Assembly (NCBI RefSeq): GCF_022370635.2
Contig: NZ_CP092362.2
Coordinates: 3,286,001-3,350,000 of the forward strand
Source of the DNA: Mycolicibacterium crocinum
GTDB lineage: Bacteria; Actinomycetota; Actinomycetes; Mycobacteriales; Mycobacteriaceae
Reading direction: 5' to 3'
Length of the DNA: 64,000 nt
Position 1 is the first letter of the stretch; every line of letters begins with the position of its first letter. Both the position numbers and the translations under genes were made by a program. Below the pieces are notes generated by a model, which was given only the letters and a program-made list of their open reading frames with translations, had not been told where the DNA came from and made no database searches. Positions 1-8,089 of the stretch are shown one piece after another.

Positions 1-2
1 TT

Positions 3-125
3 GAGGAGCGGATCACCCAGTTGCGTGCCCGCGCATTGAATCTAATTGAGGGCCTTGATATTCCGGAACAACCTCGCAGCGCCTTGATCGGCATGGCGCA
101 CGCGTGCACGGTGCGGATGGCCTGA
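3..125 (+). CDS. Polyprenyl (GGPP-type) synthase, C-terminal end only
   Basis: The reading frame is open from the window edge to a TGA at 123-125, giving the last 40 residues of a gene that starts outside the window. The helical tail (around RSALIGMAHACTVRM) resembles the C-terminus of trans-prenyl diphosphate synthases. The aspartate-rich catalytic motifs lie upstream and cannot be seen. Phytoene synthase starts 7 bases after the stop, so by context this is probably the geranylgeranyl diphosphate synthase (crtE/idsA-like) that feeds it. The family call rests on a short tail plus context. Confidence 0.55.
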   Translation, partial: EERITQLRARALNLIEGLDIPEQPRSALIGMAHACTVRMA

Positions 126-132
126 GCTGATC

Positions 133-1092
133 ATGATCGGTTCCGAACTCGACGCCGCGGGTGTGCGTCAGCCAGAACTGCGCGAGGCCTACCGGCGCTG
201 CCGGGTGGTCAATGCCCGCTACGGCAAGACTTTCTTCCTGGCCACCCGGCTGCTCGCTCCGTACCAGCGACCTGCCGTGCACGCGCTGTATGGGTTCGCG
301 CGCCGTGCCGACGACATCCTCGACGACCGCGACGCAGGGCGAAGTATCGATCAGCGCACCTCGGAGCTGACATCGCTGTCGAACAGGTTGTTCACCAGCT
401 TGGTCGATCACGAACCGGGCGACGACGACCCGATACTGGCGGCGGTGGTCGACACGGCACGGCGATACGACATCGGCTGGGAGTTGTTCGACGACTTCCT
501 GGCTTCGATGCGGATGGATCTGACCGTCACCGACTATCCGGACCGCCGCGCACTGGAGCGCTACATGTATGGCTCGGCCGAAGTCATCGGCTTCCAGATG
601 CTGCCCATTCTGGGCACGATCGTGCCCCGCGAGGAGGCGGCGCCCTACGCCGCGGCGCTGGGCAAAGCCTTCCAGCTCACCAACTTCCTGCGTGATGTCG
701 ACGAGGACCTCGCGCGCGGACGGGTGTATTTGCCCGCCGACGAACTGGCCGTCCATGGCGTCGATCGCGATCTGTTGGTGTGGTGTCACGAGAACCGGCG
801 CACTGAAGCGCGAGTGCGTACGGCGCTGATCGAACAGCATGCGCGCACCCGCGAGGTTTACGCACAGGCGTATCCCGGAATCGCTATGCTGCAGCCCATT
901 TCACGACCGTGCGTCGAAACTGCGCTGAATCTCTACTCGAAGATCCTCTCGCGGATCGAAGCGCTGGACTTCGAGATCTTCACCCAACGCGCCACGGTGG
1001 GCACACCGCGGCGTGCCGTCGTCGCCGCAGGCGGCCTCGGACGGGCGTGGGCCGCCCGCATCCGGGACAGGTCCCAGCCGCGATGGCGGTAG
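133..1092 (+). CDS. crtB: Phytoene synthase
   Basis: 319 residues, normal length for the squalene/phytoene synthase family. It condenses two geranylgeranyl diphosphates head to head to phytoene, the first committed carotenoid step, at the membrane surface. Both Mg-diphosphate binding motifs are intact: DDILDD at about residues 60-65 and NFLRDVDEDLARGRVYLP from residue 184. Aromatic and basic residues typical of the family (YGFARRADD) precede the first motif. It starts 7 bases after the prenyl synthase stop and overlaps the downstream glycosyltransferase by 10 bases, so the three are probably cotranscribed. I expect desaturase and cyclase genes upstream of the window. Confidence 0.93.
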   Translation: MIGSELDAAGVRQPELREAYRRCRVVNARYGKTFFLATRLLAPYQRPAVHALYGFARRADDILDDRDAGRSIDQRTSELTSLSNRLFTSLVDHEPGDDDPILAAVVDTARRYDIGWELFDDFLASMRMDLTVTDYPDRRALERYMYGSAEVIGFQMLPILGTIVPREEAAPYAAALGKAFQLTNFLRDVDEDLARGRVYLPADELAVHGVDRDLLVWCHENRRTEARVRTALIEQHARTREVYAQAYPGIAMLQPISRPCVETALNLYSKILSRIEALDFEIFTQRATVGTPRRAVVAAGGLGRAWAARIRDRSQPRWR

Positions 1093-2327
1093 TACTGGCG
1101 TACACCGCACCCGCGCTGGGCCATCTCTTTCCGTTCTGCGCGCTGTTGACGGAGCTCGCCGCGCGTGGGCACCGGGTGCACGTTCGCACGCTTGCGGCGG
1201 GAGTGCCGCTGTGCCGTCAGCTGGGGTTCGACGCTCACGCCGTCGATCCGCGTATCGAGGCGTTGCAGAGCGCAGGGCCCGCCGCCGGCGGTGTGCTGCG
1301 CGCGGCAGGCAACACCGTCCGAGTACTCGGTCAGTGTGCCGAGTACGAGGTCGACGACTTCCGCGACGCGGTGGCCGACGTCCAGCCCGACATCTGTCTG
1401 ATCGACGCCAACAGCTGGGGGGCGCAGTCCGCCGCTGAGACGATGCCGAGACCCTGGGCGGTGCTCAGCCCGTTCATCCCCTATCTCCGTTCACCCGGGT
1501 CCCCACCGTTCGGCGCGGGTGTCGCACCGCGACCGGGCCCGATCGGCTTCGTCCGCGACTGCGGCATACAGATGGTGACCAGTGCGATCTTCGACGTGCC
1601 GTTCCGGGCGGAAATGACGCCGGTGCGAGACGGTCTCGGACTGTCGAGAGTGCGAAACGCCGACCAGCTACTCCGGCGCGCGCCGCTGCTACTGGTCGCC
1701 ACGGGCAAGCCCTTCGAGTATCCGCACACCGACTGGGGACCGAACGTCGAACTCATCGGGCCGGCCGCCTTCGACCCGCCAAGCAATGACGACGAAGCGT
1801 GGCTGCACCACATCGATGCGCCGATCGTGCTGGTGACAACCTCGTCGCTCGCGCAGGCCGACAACGTCTTGGTCGGTGCCGCCATCGAGGGGCTCAAGGG
1901 CTTACCCGTACATATCGTGGCGACGCTGCCCGGTGGCGGCAATGTCGATGTGCGACAACGGCCCGGCGTGACCTTGTCGCGGTTCACCGCGCACTCGGCG
2001 ATCCTCGAGCGGTCGGTCTGCGTTGTCACCCACGGCGGAATGGGCATCACGCAGAAGGCCTTGGCACGTGGAATCCCGGTCTGTGTAACGCCTTTCGGGC
2101 GTGATCAGTTCGAGGTGGCGCGGCGGGTCGAGATCGCGCGGTGCGGGACGCGGTTACCCGCGCGCCGCCTCACCAAAGAGCGCCTGCGGTCGGCCGTCGA
2201 AGAAGCGATGAGGATGGGTGAGGGTGCCGCCGCGGTTGCGGCCGGGTTCGAAGCCACCGGCGGCGTGGGTCGCGGTGCCGACCGCCTGGCGGGCCTGCTG
2301 CAGAGCTGGCCGCTGCGGACGCCGTGA
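1083..2327 (+). CDS. UDP-glycosyltransferase, CrtX-like
   Basis: 414 residues from the ATG at 1083, which overlaps crtB by 10 bases. An upstream in-frame extension to 909 lies wholly inside crtB and is unlikely. The N-terminus (VVLAYTAPALGHLFPFCALLTELAARGH) is the usual acceptor-domain Rossmann start of GT-B macrolide/UGT enzymes. The donor-binding signature THGGMGITQKALARGIP lies at about residues 316-332 and is followed by PFGRDQFEVARRVE. Coupling to phytoene synthase suggests glycosylation of a hydroxylated carotenoid, as CrtX does with zeaxanthin. The acceptor is inferred from context only, and a glycolipid acceptor cannot be excluded. Confidence 0.8.
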   Translation: MAVVLAYTAPALGHLFPFCALLTELAARGHRVHVRTLAAGVPLCRQLGFDAHAVDPRIEALQSAGPAAGGVLRAAGNTVRVLGQCAEYEVDDFRDAVADVQPDICLIDANSWGAQSAAETMPRPWAVLSPFIPYLRSPGSPPFGAGVAPRPGPIGFVRDCGIQMVTSAIFDVPFRAEMTPVRDGLGLSRVRNADQLLRRAPLLLVATGKPFEYPHTDWGPNVELIGPAAFDPPSNDDEAWLHHIDAPIVLVTTSSLAQADNVLVGAAIEGLKGLPVHIVATLPGGGNVDVRQRPGVTLSRFTAHSAILERSVCVVTHGGMGITQKALARGIPVCVTPFGRDQFEVARRVEIARCGTRLPARRLTKERLRSAVEEAMRMGEGAAAVAAGFEATGGVGRGADRLAGLLQSWPLRTP

Positions 2328-2346
2328 CGGACAGTGCCGCGCGAGG

Positions 2347-3390
2347 CTAGACGAGGCCGAGGCGGGCCGCCTGCGCGACCGCGGCTGTGCGCGATGTGGC
2401 CCCCAACTTGCGGCGGATGTTGGCGACATGGCGGTGCACCGTGTGCGGACTCAGCTGGAGCTGCTCGGCGATCTCACGGTCGCCGAGACCGTGCGCGACA
2501 CAACTGAGGATCTCGCGCTCACGACGGGACAGCAGCACGGGTTCACACGGGTCGGTAGCCGGGACCGACGGTGGGTGCGATGCCAGCCCCTGCCTGCACG
2601 CCCGGACGACGGAGTCGACGTCGCCGTGCCAGGGAAAGTGCGATTGTCCTTGCAGCGGAATGAATGTCGCGCCGGAGATCGCGGCGGCGACCTCTCGCCC
2701 GAGCCGGTACGGCACCGCGCGGTCGTCCCGGCGATGCACGACAGTCGTCGGTTGGCGGACACGCGGAAGATATTCACGCACGTCGAACCGGTAGACGAGA
2801 CTCAAAAGTTCGGCGGCCGTTTCGGCGGTCGCCGAGTCGCGCTGCAACCGCGCGAACCGTTCGTGTTCCGCCGCGTCGGCGCTGCCGAGGAAGATGTCGC
2901 TGAGCATCCGGGAACCGAGTCCCCAATGTGCGCGCACCGCCGCCACGATCGCGTCTCCCACCCCGGGAGCGGTCAACGCCTCGCCGTGGGGGTACGAACC
3001 GTACAGCACAAGCCGGTCGACGCGGTCCGGAAACGTGGCGGCAAAAGCAGTCGCGGTGCAGCTGCCCGATGACCCACCGATCAGCGACACACGATCCAGC
3101 TCGAGCTCGTCGAGCAATGCCCGCAGCATCGCGACCTCGCCGTCGAGAGTGAGATCGCCGTCGTGCATCTCGCGGTCGGACATCCCCACGCCGAGCCGGT
3201 CGTAGCGGATCAGGGTGTGGCCCTCCGCGACGCCCTCCCAGAACCGCCGCACACCAGGGTTCTGCCAATCGAGCTCGAGATGGCTCGCCCACCACGCCGG
3301 CGCGACCAGCGGCGGCCCGTCCCCGCGCACCTCGTACGCCAGACGACGCGCTCCGACCGGCAGGAAGCGGATCTCCGATTTGTCGAGCAT
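2347..3390 (-). CDS. Alpha/beta-hydrolase fused to LuxR-type HTH regulator
   Basis: 347 residues in two parts. Residues 1-270 are an alpha/beta-hydrolase with an apparently complete triad: nucleophile S107 in GGSSG (105-109), acid D222 or D223, and H251 in GQSH. Residues 285-347 are a LuxR/FixJ helix-turn-helix (LSRREREILSCVAHGLGDREIAEQL, then SPHTVHRHVANIRRKLG). This suggests a one-component regulator whose hydrolase fold senses, and may hydrolyse, a small ligand. It is convergent with the carotenoid operon, with 19 bases between stops. A perfect inverted repeat lies 35-80 bases upstream of its start and may be its operator. The target genes and ligand are unknown. Confidence 0.85.
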   Translation of the reverse strand: MLDKSEIRFLPVGARRLAYEVRGDGPPLVAPAWWASHLELDWQNPGVRRFWEGVAEGHTLIRYDRLGVGMSDREMHDGDLTLDGEVAMLRALLDELELDRVSLIGGSSGSCTATAFAATFPDRVDRLVLYGSYPHGEALTAPGVGDAIVAAVRAHWGLGSRMLSDIFLGSADAAEHERFARLQRDSATAETAAELLSLVYRFDVREYLPRVRQPTTVVHRRDDRAVPYRLGREVAAAISGATFIPLQGQSHFPWHGDVDSVVRACRQGLASHPPSVPATDPCEPVLLSRREREILSCVAHGLGDREIAEQLQLSPHTVHRHVANIRRKLGATSRTAAVAQAARLGLV

Positions 3391-3424
3391 CGCCTGCGAG
3401 CCTACGACTTACCGATAGCCGAGC

Positions 3425-3470
3425 GTAACGTCACGGCGAACAATCGAGTGATTTCCCGCCGTGACGTTAC
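3425..3470. promoter_or_regulatory. Perfect 14-bp inverted repeat, putative operator
   Basis: The arms GTAACGTCACGGCG (3425-3438) and CGCCGTGACGTTAC (3457-3470) are exact reverse complements separated by 18 bases. Arm centres are 32 bp apart, about three helical turns. The repeat lies upstream of the hydrolase-LuxR gene and downstream of the HtrA gene. The long loop and lack of a T run make an intrinsic terminator less likely than a pair of operator half-sites. Confidence 0.55.
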
Positions 3471-3526
3471 TGTCGTGAGCAGCCGCCCGGGATGGGCACG
3501 CTTCAGTCCTGTTGTGCGCCAGCGAT

Positions 3527-4945
3527 TCAGGACTGCATCTGCCCCAGGGTGACCTCAACGGTGCGCGACGCCCCCGACGGGTCGTCGTAGGTCAGCGTGA
3601 CGTTGTCACCGGGCGCCTTGGAATGGATGGCCGCAACGAGCGACTCCGGGCCGTCGATCACCTTGTTGTCCACCTTGGTGATGACCGCGCCCTTCGGCAG
3701 GCCCGCAGTGGCCGCGGGGCTTCCGTCCGCGACGCCGGCGATGATCGCACCACGTGCGCTGTCGTCGGAGCTGAGCTGCACCCCGAGCGAGGCATGCTGC
3801 ACGGTCCCGGTCGAAACCAGTTCATCGGCAATGCGTTTGGCCTGATCCACCGGAATCGCGAACCCGAGCCCGATCGAACCGCTCTGCGCTGCTTGTGAAT
3901 CCTGGCCGCCGCCAAGGGATGCGATGGCCGAGTTGACTCCGATCAGATCACCGTTCATATCGACCAGGGCGCCACCGGAATTGCCGGGATTGATCGCCGC
4001 GTCGGTCTGGATGGCGCTCATCACGGAATGCTGACCGGACTGCTCGTCGCCGGTCGCGACCGGACGGTCCAGAGCGCTGATGATGCCGGTGGTCACCGTG
4101 CCCTGCAGACCCAGCGGGGAGCCGATGGCCACGACGTTCTGCCCCACCTTCAGATCCTTCGACGAGCCGATGGTGATCGGGGTGAGTCCGGAGACGTTCT
4201 GGGCGCGCACCACCGCGATGTCGTCGGCGGGATCGGTGCCCACGACCGTGAACGGCACGGTCCGGCCGTCGGAGAACGTGACGGTCGCTTCCAGGCCGCC
4301 GCTGCTCTGACCGAACGGCCGGACGCTGCGACCGCCGGGCAGCTGGCCGCCGGGCCCACCGTCGCTCGCCATCGGCCCGTCACCCGCGGCCTGCGCGGCC
4401 GCGGCCACGACGTGGTTGTTGGTCAAGATCAGCCCGTCGGAGCTGAGGATGATTCCGGACCCTTCCTCACGCCCCTGACCGCTGGTGAGCTGCAGTTTCA
4501 CGACGCTGGGCAGCACCTTGGCCGAGACCTGCTCGACCGAACCGGCAGGCGCCGCGCTGGTCTGCTGGCCGGCGGCGACCGGCGCCTTGGGCGACGGAGC
4601 TCCGGCAACGGCCGGTGCGTGCGCGGCGGCCGTCGGTTGCCCGGAATGGTCGACGACGGCGACGGCTCCGGCGGCGCCGGCGATCATGGCAACCACAGCC
4701 GTACCGCCGACCAAAATCCCGACTCGCGGCTTCATTCGTTGCCGAGACTTTTGCTGTGACGCAGGTCTCTCATAGCCGGGACGCGCTCCGTGCGGCGGCG
4801 GATACATCTGCGCGGTGTCAGCATTGCCGTAACCGTATTGATATCCGGGTGAGCCCCACTGGCTTGAATTAGAATGTTCCACAGAATCTTTCGGCTGCCA
4901 CTGGTAGTGGCGCTCCTGCGGCGAGTTCCCTGACCTGTAGTCCAT
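3527..4945 (-). CDS. HtrA-family serine protease with PDZ domain, PepD-like
   Basis: 472 residues. A cytoplasmic Gln/Tyr/Pro-rich head (1-72) is followed by one membrane anchor (about 75-98), an Ala/Pro linker, a trypsin-like domain (about 140-345) and a PDZ domain (about 375-468). The triad is visible: H178 in TNNHVV, D242 in DPADDIAVVR and S323 in NPGNSGG. It should act outside the membrane on misfolded or regulatory envelope proteins. In Mycobacterium tuberculosis PepD sits beside mprAB, but no two-component genes flank this copy. A CTCAG-N6-CTCAG direct repeat 76 bases upstream may be a regulatory site. Orthology to pepD rather than another HtrA paralog is probable, not proven. Confidence 0.87.
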   Translation of the reverse strand: MDYRSGNSPQERHYQWQPKDSVEHSNSSQWGSPGYQYGYGNADTAQMYPPPHGARPGYERPASQQKSRQRMKPRVGILVGGTAVVAMIAGAAGAVAVVDHSGQPTAAAHAPAVAGAPSPKAPVAAGQQTSAAPAGSVEQVSAKVLPSVVKLQLTSGQGREEGSGIILSSDGLILTNNHVVAAAAQAAGDGPMASDGGPGGQLPGGRSVRPFGQSSGGLEATVTFSDGRTVPFTVVGTDPADDIAVVRAQNVSGLTPITIGSSKDLKVGQNVVAIGSPLGLQGTVTTGIISALDRPVATGDEQSGQHSVMSAIQTDAAINPGNSGGALVDMNGDLIGVNSAIASLGGGQDSQAAQSGSIGLGFAIPVDQAKRIADELVSTGTVQHASLGVQLSSDDSARGAIIAGVADGSPAATAGLPKGAVITKVDNKVIDGPESLVAAIHSKAPGDNVTLTYDDPSGASRTVEVTLGQMQS

Positions 4946-5020
4946 TGCGTTCGGCTTCTCTTTCTCGTGACACGGCCTCTATGCGCCACCAGGCGCCTGA
5001 AAGCAGTTTGCCTACACCAT

Positions 5021-5036
5021 CTGAGGCTTTGCTGAG
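5021..5036 (-). promoter_or_regulatory. CTCAG-N6-CTCAG direct repeat upstream of htrA/pepD-like gene
   Basis: Read on the minus strand, two CTCAG copies have an 11-bp period, so both fall on the same helix face, 76 bases upstream of the protease start. The arrangement resembles, from memory, the paired direct repeats described for MprA sites upstream of mycobacterial pepD. The site lies in the divergent region shared with the FKBP lipoprotein gene. Confidence 0.35.
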
Positions 5037-5094
5037 AATGAGTTCGGTGCTAGCCAAGACTTTCGTCGGACCGCATCGCTGTAGCGTGACGAGC

Positions 5095-5715
5095 GTGAAC
5101 TTCTCCCGCGTGCCCTCTGCTGTTGCCCTCGGCGCCTGCACCGCCGCATTTGCCGTGACACTGTCGGCCTGCGGTTCGGATACCGCTGCGCCGTCGGCGA
5201 GCAAGTCCTCGACTGCGCCCGCGGTCGCCTCGACGGTCACTCAGGCCGCCGGTCCGGACGCATGCCCGACCGCGCCGCCGGCCAATCCGGGCGCACCCGA
5301 GTGGACACTGCCCGGCGCGACCGGCAGCGTCGCGGTCACCGGATCCACCGATACCTCGGCCCCGGTCGTCACGGTCACCGCGCCGTTCAGCGTCAACGCG
5401 ACCCAGGTGCAGACCCTGCAGGCAGGCACCGGACCGGTCGTCGCGCCCACCGCCACGGTCTCGGTCTGCTACGAGGGTGTCAACGGCCGCGACGGCAGCG
5501 TCTTCGACAGCAGCTACCAGCGTGGCGAACCGGCCGAATTCTCGCTCGACGGCGTGGTTCCCGGCTTCCAGAAGGCCATCGCGGGCCAGAAGGTCGGATC
5601 CACGGTGGCTGTCGCCATGGTCTCTGCGGACGGCTACCCGCAGGGGCAGCCGAGGGCAGGCATCCTGCCGGGCGACACGCTGGTTTTCGCGATCAAGATC
5701 CTCAGCGCCTCCTAG
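5095..5715 (+). CDS. FKBP-type peptidyl-prolyl isomerase lipoprotein
   Basis: 206 residues from the GTG at 5095, chosen because TAGCGT (5082-5087) sits 7 bases before it, the pattern of a leaderless mycobacterial promoter; a GTG at 5086 is the alternative. The N-terminus is a lipoprotein signal ending in LSAC. A Ser/Thr/Ala-rich linker leads to two FKBP-like stretches. The last 90 residues carry the recognisable core (VCYEGVNGRDGSVFDSS, then FSLDGVVPGFQKAI and the closing LPGDTLVFAIKIL). It should catalyse or chaperone prolyl folding of exported proteins on the outer face of the membrane. It is divergent from the HtrA-type protease, another envelope folding factor. Confidence 0.85.
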   Translation: MNFSRVPSAVALGACTAAFAVTLSACGSDTAAPSASKSSTAPAVASTVTQAAGPDACPTAPPANPGAPEWTLPGATGSVAVTGSTDTSAPVVTVTAPFSVNATQVQTLQAGTGPVVAPTATVSVCYEGVNGRDGSVFDSSYQRGEPAEFSLDGVVPGFQKAIAGQKVGSTVAVAMVSADGYPQGQPRAGILPGDTLVFAIKILSAS

Positions 5716-5719
5716 CCGG

Positions 5720-6247
5720 TCACGGCACGCAAGTGCCCTGCAGCCCGTTGACCAGCGCGTAGATGTCGTCCTTCTTCTGGTCGGCGTAGTCGATCGCGGT
5801 CCACGTCGAGGGCTGCGGCCAGGCGTTGGACACCGTCGGCCCGTAATTCCCGTAGCCGAGGCCGTACCCGTAGCCCGGTGACACCACAAAGAGGGCTCCC
5901 ACAGCGTCTCGCATGTCGTCGCTTGCCCGGCGTAGATCGACCAGCTCCGGAGCCAGCCCCGGGACGATTCCCGGGCCGTTGACGTCTTCCATGTAGTGAA
6001 CGCCGTGGCTGATCATCGCGAGCTTCACATTGGTGTCGCGCTGCTGTGCGGCACCGCTGGCGTAGGGCGAGCTGATGACGATCCGCACTCCGCCGATGCC
6101 GGCGTTGATGTCGTTGTCGAGGCTCTCGCGGACCTGATCGAGCACCCCGCAAGGGACTCGCGCGGGATCGGCGGCGACCATGGGAGCCGAGATCGTCGAC
6201 GTGCAGGTCAGGAGCGCCGCGACCGCGATCGCGTGGATGTGCTTCAT
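5720..6247 (-). CDS. Exported protein of unknown function
   Basis: 175 residues with a classical signal peptide (MKHIHAIAVAALLTCTSTIS, then APMVAADP). I recognise no domain. The mature part has two cysteines (near residues 33 and 173) that could form a disulfide and a Gly/Tyr-rich stretch around residues 124-132 (PGYGYGLGYGNYG). It is convergent with the FKBP lipoprotein gene, with 4 bases between stops. It has the look of a small secreted protein restricted to mycobacteria. Confidence 0.7.
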   Translation of the reverse strand: MKHIHAIAVAALLTCTSTISAPMVAADPARVPCGVLDQVRESLDNDINAGIGGVRIVISSPYASGAAQQRDTNVKLAMISHGVHYMEDVNGPGIVPGLAPELVDLRRASDDMRDAVGALFVVSPGYGYGLGYGNYGPTVSNAWPQPSTWTAIDYADQKKDDIYALVNGLQGTCVP

Positions 6248-6300
6248 AGTCCACCTACGTAATGGGCATCACCGTTGATGCCGGTATATAGGTGGAATTG

Positions 6301-6319
6301 ACGGCGGCGTTACCGCCGT
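6301..6319 (-). terminator. Hairpin downstream of the 6338-6808 gene
   Basis: ACGGCGG (6301-6307) and CCGCCGT (6313-6319) form a perfect 7-bp stem with a 5-base loop, 18 bases past the stop of the minus-strand exported protein. There is no clear T tract, as is common in mycobacteria. Termination is inferred from position. Confidence 0.45.
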
Positions 6320-6337
6320 CTGCCGATCAGCCGAGCG

Positions 6338-6808
6338 CTACCGGGCTACGGGCCAGTCCCAAACGGACATGTCGCCGGGCGGGTAGTTCATGCAGACGTC
6401 GGTGGCCTTGGCCACGACACCCTTGTTGTTGAAGAACAGCTTGGCCCAGTTACCCCAGCGGGTCGCGACGAACTCGTAGTAGACGTTCGTCGCGGTGTCC
6501 TCGGAGTACTGCCTGCGCGCGACAGGGTCGAGCGAGAAGAACCAGTGGATGCGATCGAACGCGATCTGCTGCACGTCGGCGGGCCGGTTGCTGCGGTCGA
6601 TCATGTACCGCTCGAAGTACACCGGGCTGGTGTCGCGTGCGGCCTGCATGTACTGCTCGACATCGCACTGGGTGATGATGATGCGGTGCGGGATCGGGTA
6701 GTCGTCGCTGGCGTCCGCCGCGGCGGGACCGGCCGAGATGACTCCTACCGCCGCCATCGCGCTGAGCGCCAGGCTCGCCAGCTTCGCGCGACTCTTCATA
6801 CCAGCCAT
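6338..6808 (-). CDS. Exported mycobacterial protein, DUF5078-like
   Basis: 156 residues. Signal peptide of about 30 residues ending SAGPAAADA. The start at 6808 has a good ribosome binding site (AGGAG, about 6 bases upstream). The mature domain is conserved-looking and aromatic (HRIIITQCDVEQYMQAARDTSPVYFERYM, then RIHWFFSLDPVARRQYSED) with two cysteines that could pair. I associate this pattern with the mycobacterial exported family DUF5078, from memory. No catalytic motif is apparent and the function is unknown. It heads a run of small exported genes on the minus strand. Confidence 0.72.
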   Translation of the reverse strand: MAGMKSRAKLASLALSAMAAVGVISAGPAAADASDDYPIPHRIIITQCDVEQYMQAARDTSPVYFERYMIDRSNRPADVQQIAFDRIHWFFSLDPVARRQYSEDTATNVYYEFVATRWGNWAKLFFNNKGVVAKATDVCMNYPPGDMSVWDWPVAR

Positions 6809-6934
6809 CGTTCTCCTGCCCCAATCATCAAAACCTTAAGCGGACTAACTATATAGCGGTCCACATCGCAGTATCCACCCCAGGCCGCCACTGAAGGGCG
6901 AATGTGACGAGTGAGACTCGCTGGCAGGAATCGC

Positions 6935-7201
6935 TCAGCCGCCGTTGGTGACAGGGTTCGACGACAGGGTGATGAACTGGTCGTTGATCCAGACGCCCCA
7001 GCGGCCACCCCACATGTGGGTCCATACCACCGGATGACCGGCCCACACCTCGGCAGGCTTACGCGGCGCCCAGTCCGGGACCGGCTCGCCGACGTTCTGA
7101 TCCGGGGGCGGCGGGTCTGCGAGCGCGATTGCCGGCGCGGCGCCCATCGTCAGCCCGATCGCGAGTGCCGCGACGGACAGGGCGGTTTTGATCACAGCCA
7201 T
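6935..7201 (-). CDS. Small exported protein of unknown function
   Basis: 88 residues from the ATG at 7201, which puts a clean signal peptide at the N-terminus (MAVIKTALSVAALAIGLTMG, then AAPAIALADP). An ATG further upstream would place a polar stretch before it. GGAG lies about 9 bases before the chosen start. The mature peptide is about 60 residues, Pro-rich at first and then Trp-rich (VWAGHPVVWTHMWGGRWGVW). I do not recognise a family. The aromatic cluster may pack into a small domain or bind envelope material. Confidence 0.62.
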   Translation of the reverse strand: MAVIKTALSVAALAIGLTMGAAPAIALADPPPPDQNVGEPVPDWAPRKPAEVWAGHPVVWTHMWGGRWGVWINDQFITLSSNPVTNGG

Positions 7202-7301
7202 GTGCAGACTCCAACGTTCAGACGTCATCGAGATACTTAGCAAGTATAACCAGCGGAGCGCGCGGGCAATCCCCCACCCCGCAAGATAGGCGTGTCAGGC
7301 G

Positions 7302-7916
7302 CTATGGCGTGGGCGCGGGCGTAGCAGTGATCGGAGCCGGCTGACCGGGCGTGTTGTATTCGTACCCGGGCGGCGGGGGCCCGTTCAGCGAGTAGTAGCC
7401 CGGCGGCAGCGCGGGAGTCCCGGGTGGCGGCGGCTTACCCGGGCCGAACTCGCTCGGCGGCGCCTCCGAGCCGGGCGCGGTATACGACTTGTATCCGGGC
7501 GGCAGCGGCGGCGGCGCGCCGGCACCGGGTGGCGGCGCGACGGAGCCGACGGCCTCGGGGTCGTCTTGGGGCCCGTAGTACGGGTCGCGGACCTGGTGCC
7601 ACATATCTCGCAGAGTGCCCAGCGGTCCACTGCCGTAGTTGCTGTTGCTCGAGCCGTACTTGGGGTTCGCGATCTCGGGGACCGAGGGCGGCGCCCCCGG
7701 CGGCGGAGGTGCGGGTGCCGGGGCGGCCGCGGGATCGACGGGCACCGACACCGGCTGGCCTGCGGGCACCGCGGACGGATCCGCCGGGACTGGGATGGGT
7801 GTCGGCGTCATGGGGTCGGCCGCAGCGGTGGCGGCCCCGGTGAACGCGGCGCCGACGGCGAAGCTCGCGGTAAGGATGGCGCGGACGACTGTCGCTGCGC
7901 GGTGCCCTTCAGTCAT
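7302..7916 (-). CDS. Proline-rich exported protein
   Basis: 204 residues from the ATG at 7916, preceded by GAGAGGA. A twin-part signal peptide (MTEGHRAATVVRAILTASFA, then VGAAFTGAATAAADP) is followed by a low-complexity mature chain dominated by Pro, Ala and Gly with PPPPG and PGY motifs and a short polar centre (PKYGSSNSNYGSGPLGTLRD). No enzymatic motif. Such Pro-rich proteins usually span or coat the mycobacterial cell wall, but the role here is unknown. Confidence 0.65.
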   Translation of the reverse strand: MTEGHRAATVVRAILTASFAVGAAFTGAATAAADPMTPTPIPVPADPSAVPAGQPVSVPVDPAAAPAPAPPPPGAPPSVPEIANPKYGSSNSNYGSGPLGTLRDMWHQVRDPYYGPQDDPEAVGSVAPPPGAGAPPPLPPGYKSYTAPGSEAPPSEFGPGKPPPPGTPALPPGYYSLNGPPPPGYEYNTPGQPAPITATPAPTP

Positions 7917-8045
7917 GAATCCGGCGGTCCTCTCTGTAGCCCCTCGGCGTAGGGGCATCGTCGCACATATCGGCGAGGGGCGTACCGGGGCGAACCCCGT
8001 GTACTCCCCTCCTATCGCCGGTGCGACGCGGGCCGTTTCAGCGTT

Positions 8046-8083
8046 GCCCCTGGTGCCCGCTCATTCCGAGCGGCACCAGGGGC
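8046..8083 (-). terminator. Strong hairpin terminator
   Basis: A 16-bp stem (GCCCCTGGTGC to GCACCAGGGGC plus CGCTC/GAGCG, one bulged C) with a 5-base loop lies 6 bases beyond the stop codon of the minus-strand membrane gene at 8090-8386. Its position and stability make it a likely transcription terminator for that gene. Confidence 0.75.
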
Positions 8084-8089
8084 CGCAGG

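Noticed and set aside
909-1082. Upstream extension of the glycosyltransferase
   Set aside because: Lies inside crtB and gives a non-family leader; the ATG at 1083 starts the Rossmann strand.
4028-4759. Plus-strand frame of 243 codons over the htrA gene
   Set aside because: Antisense shadow; the protease is complete with its triad.
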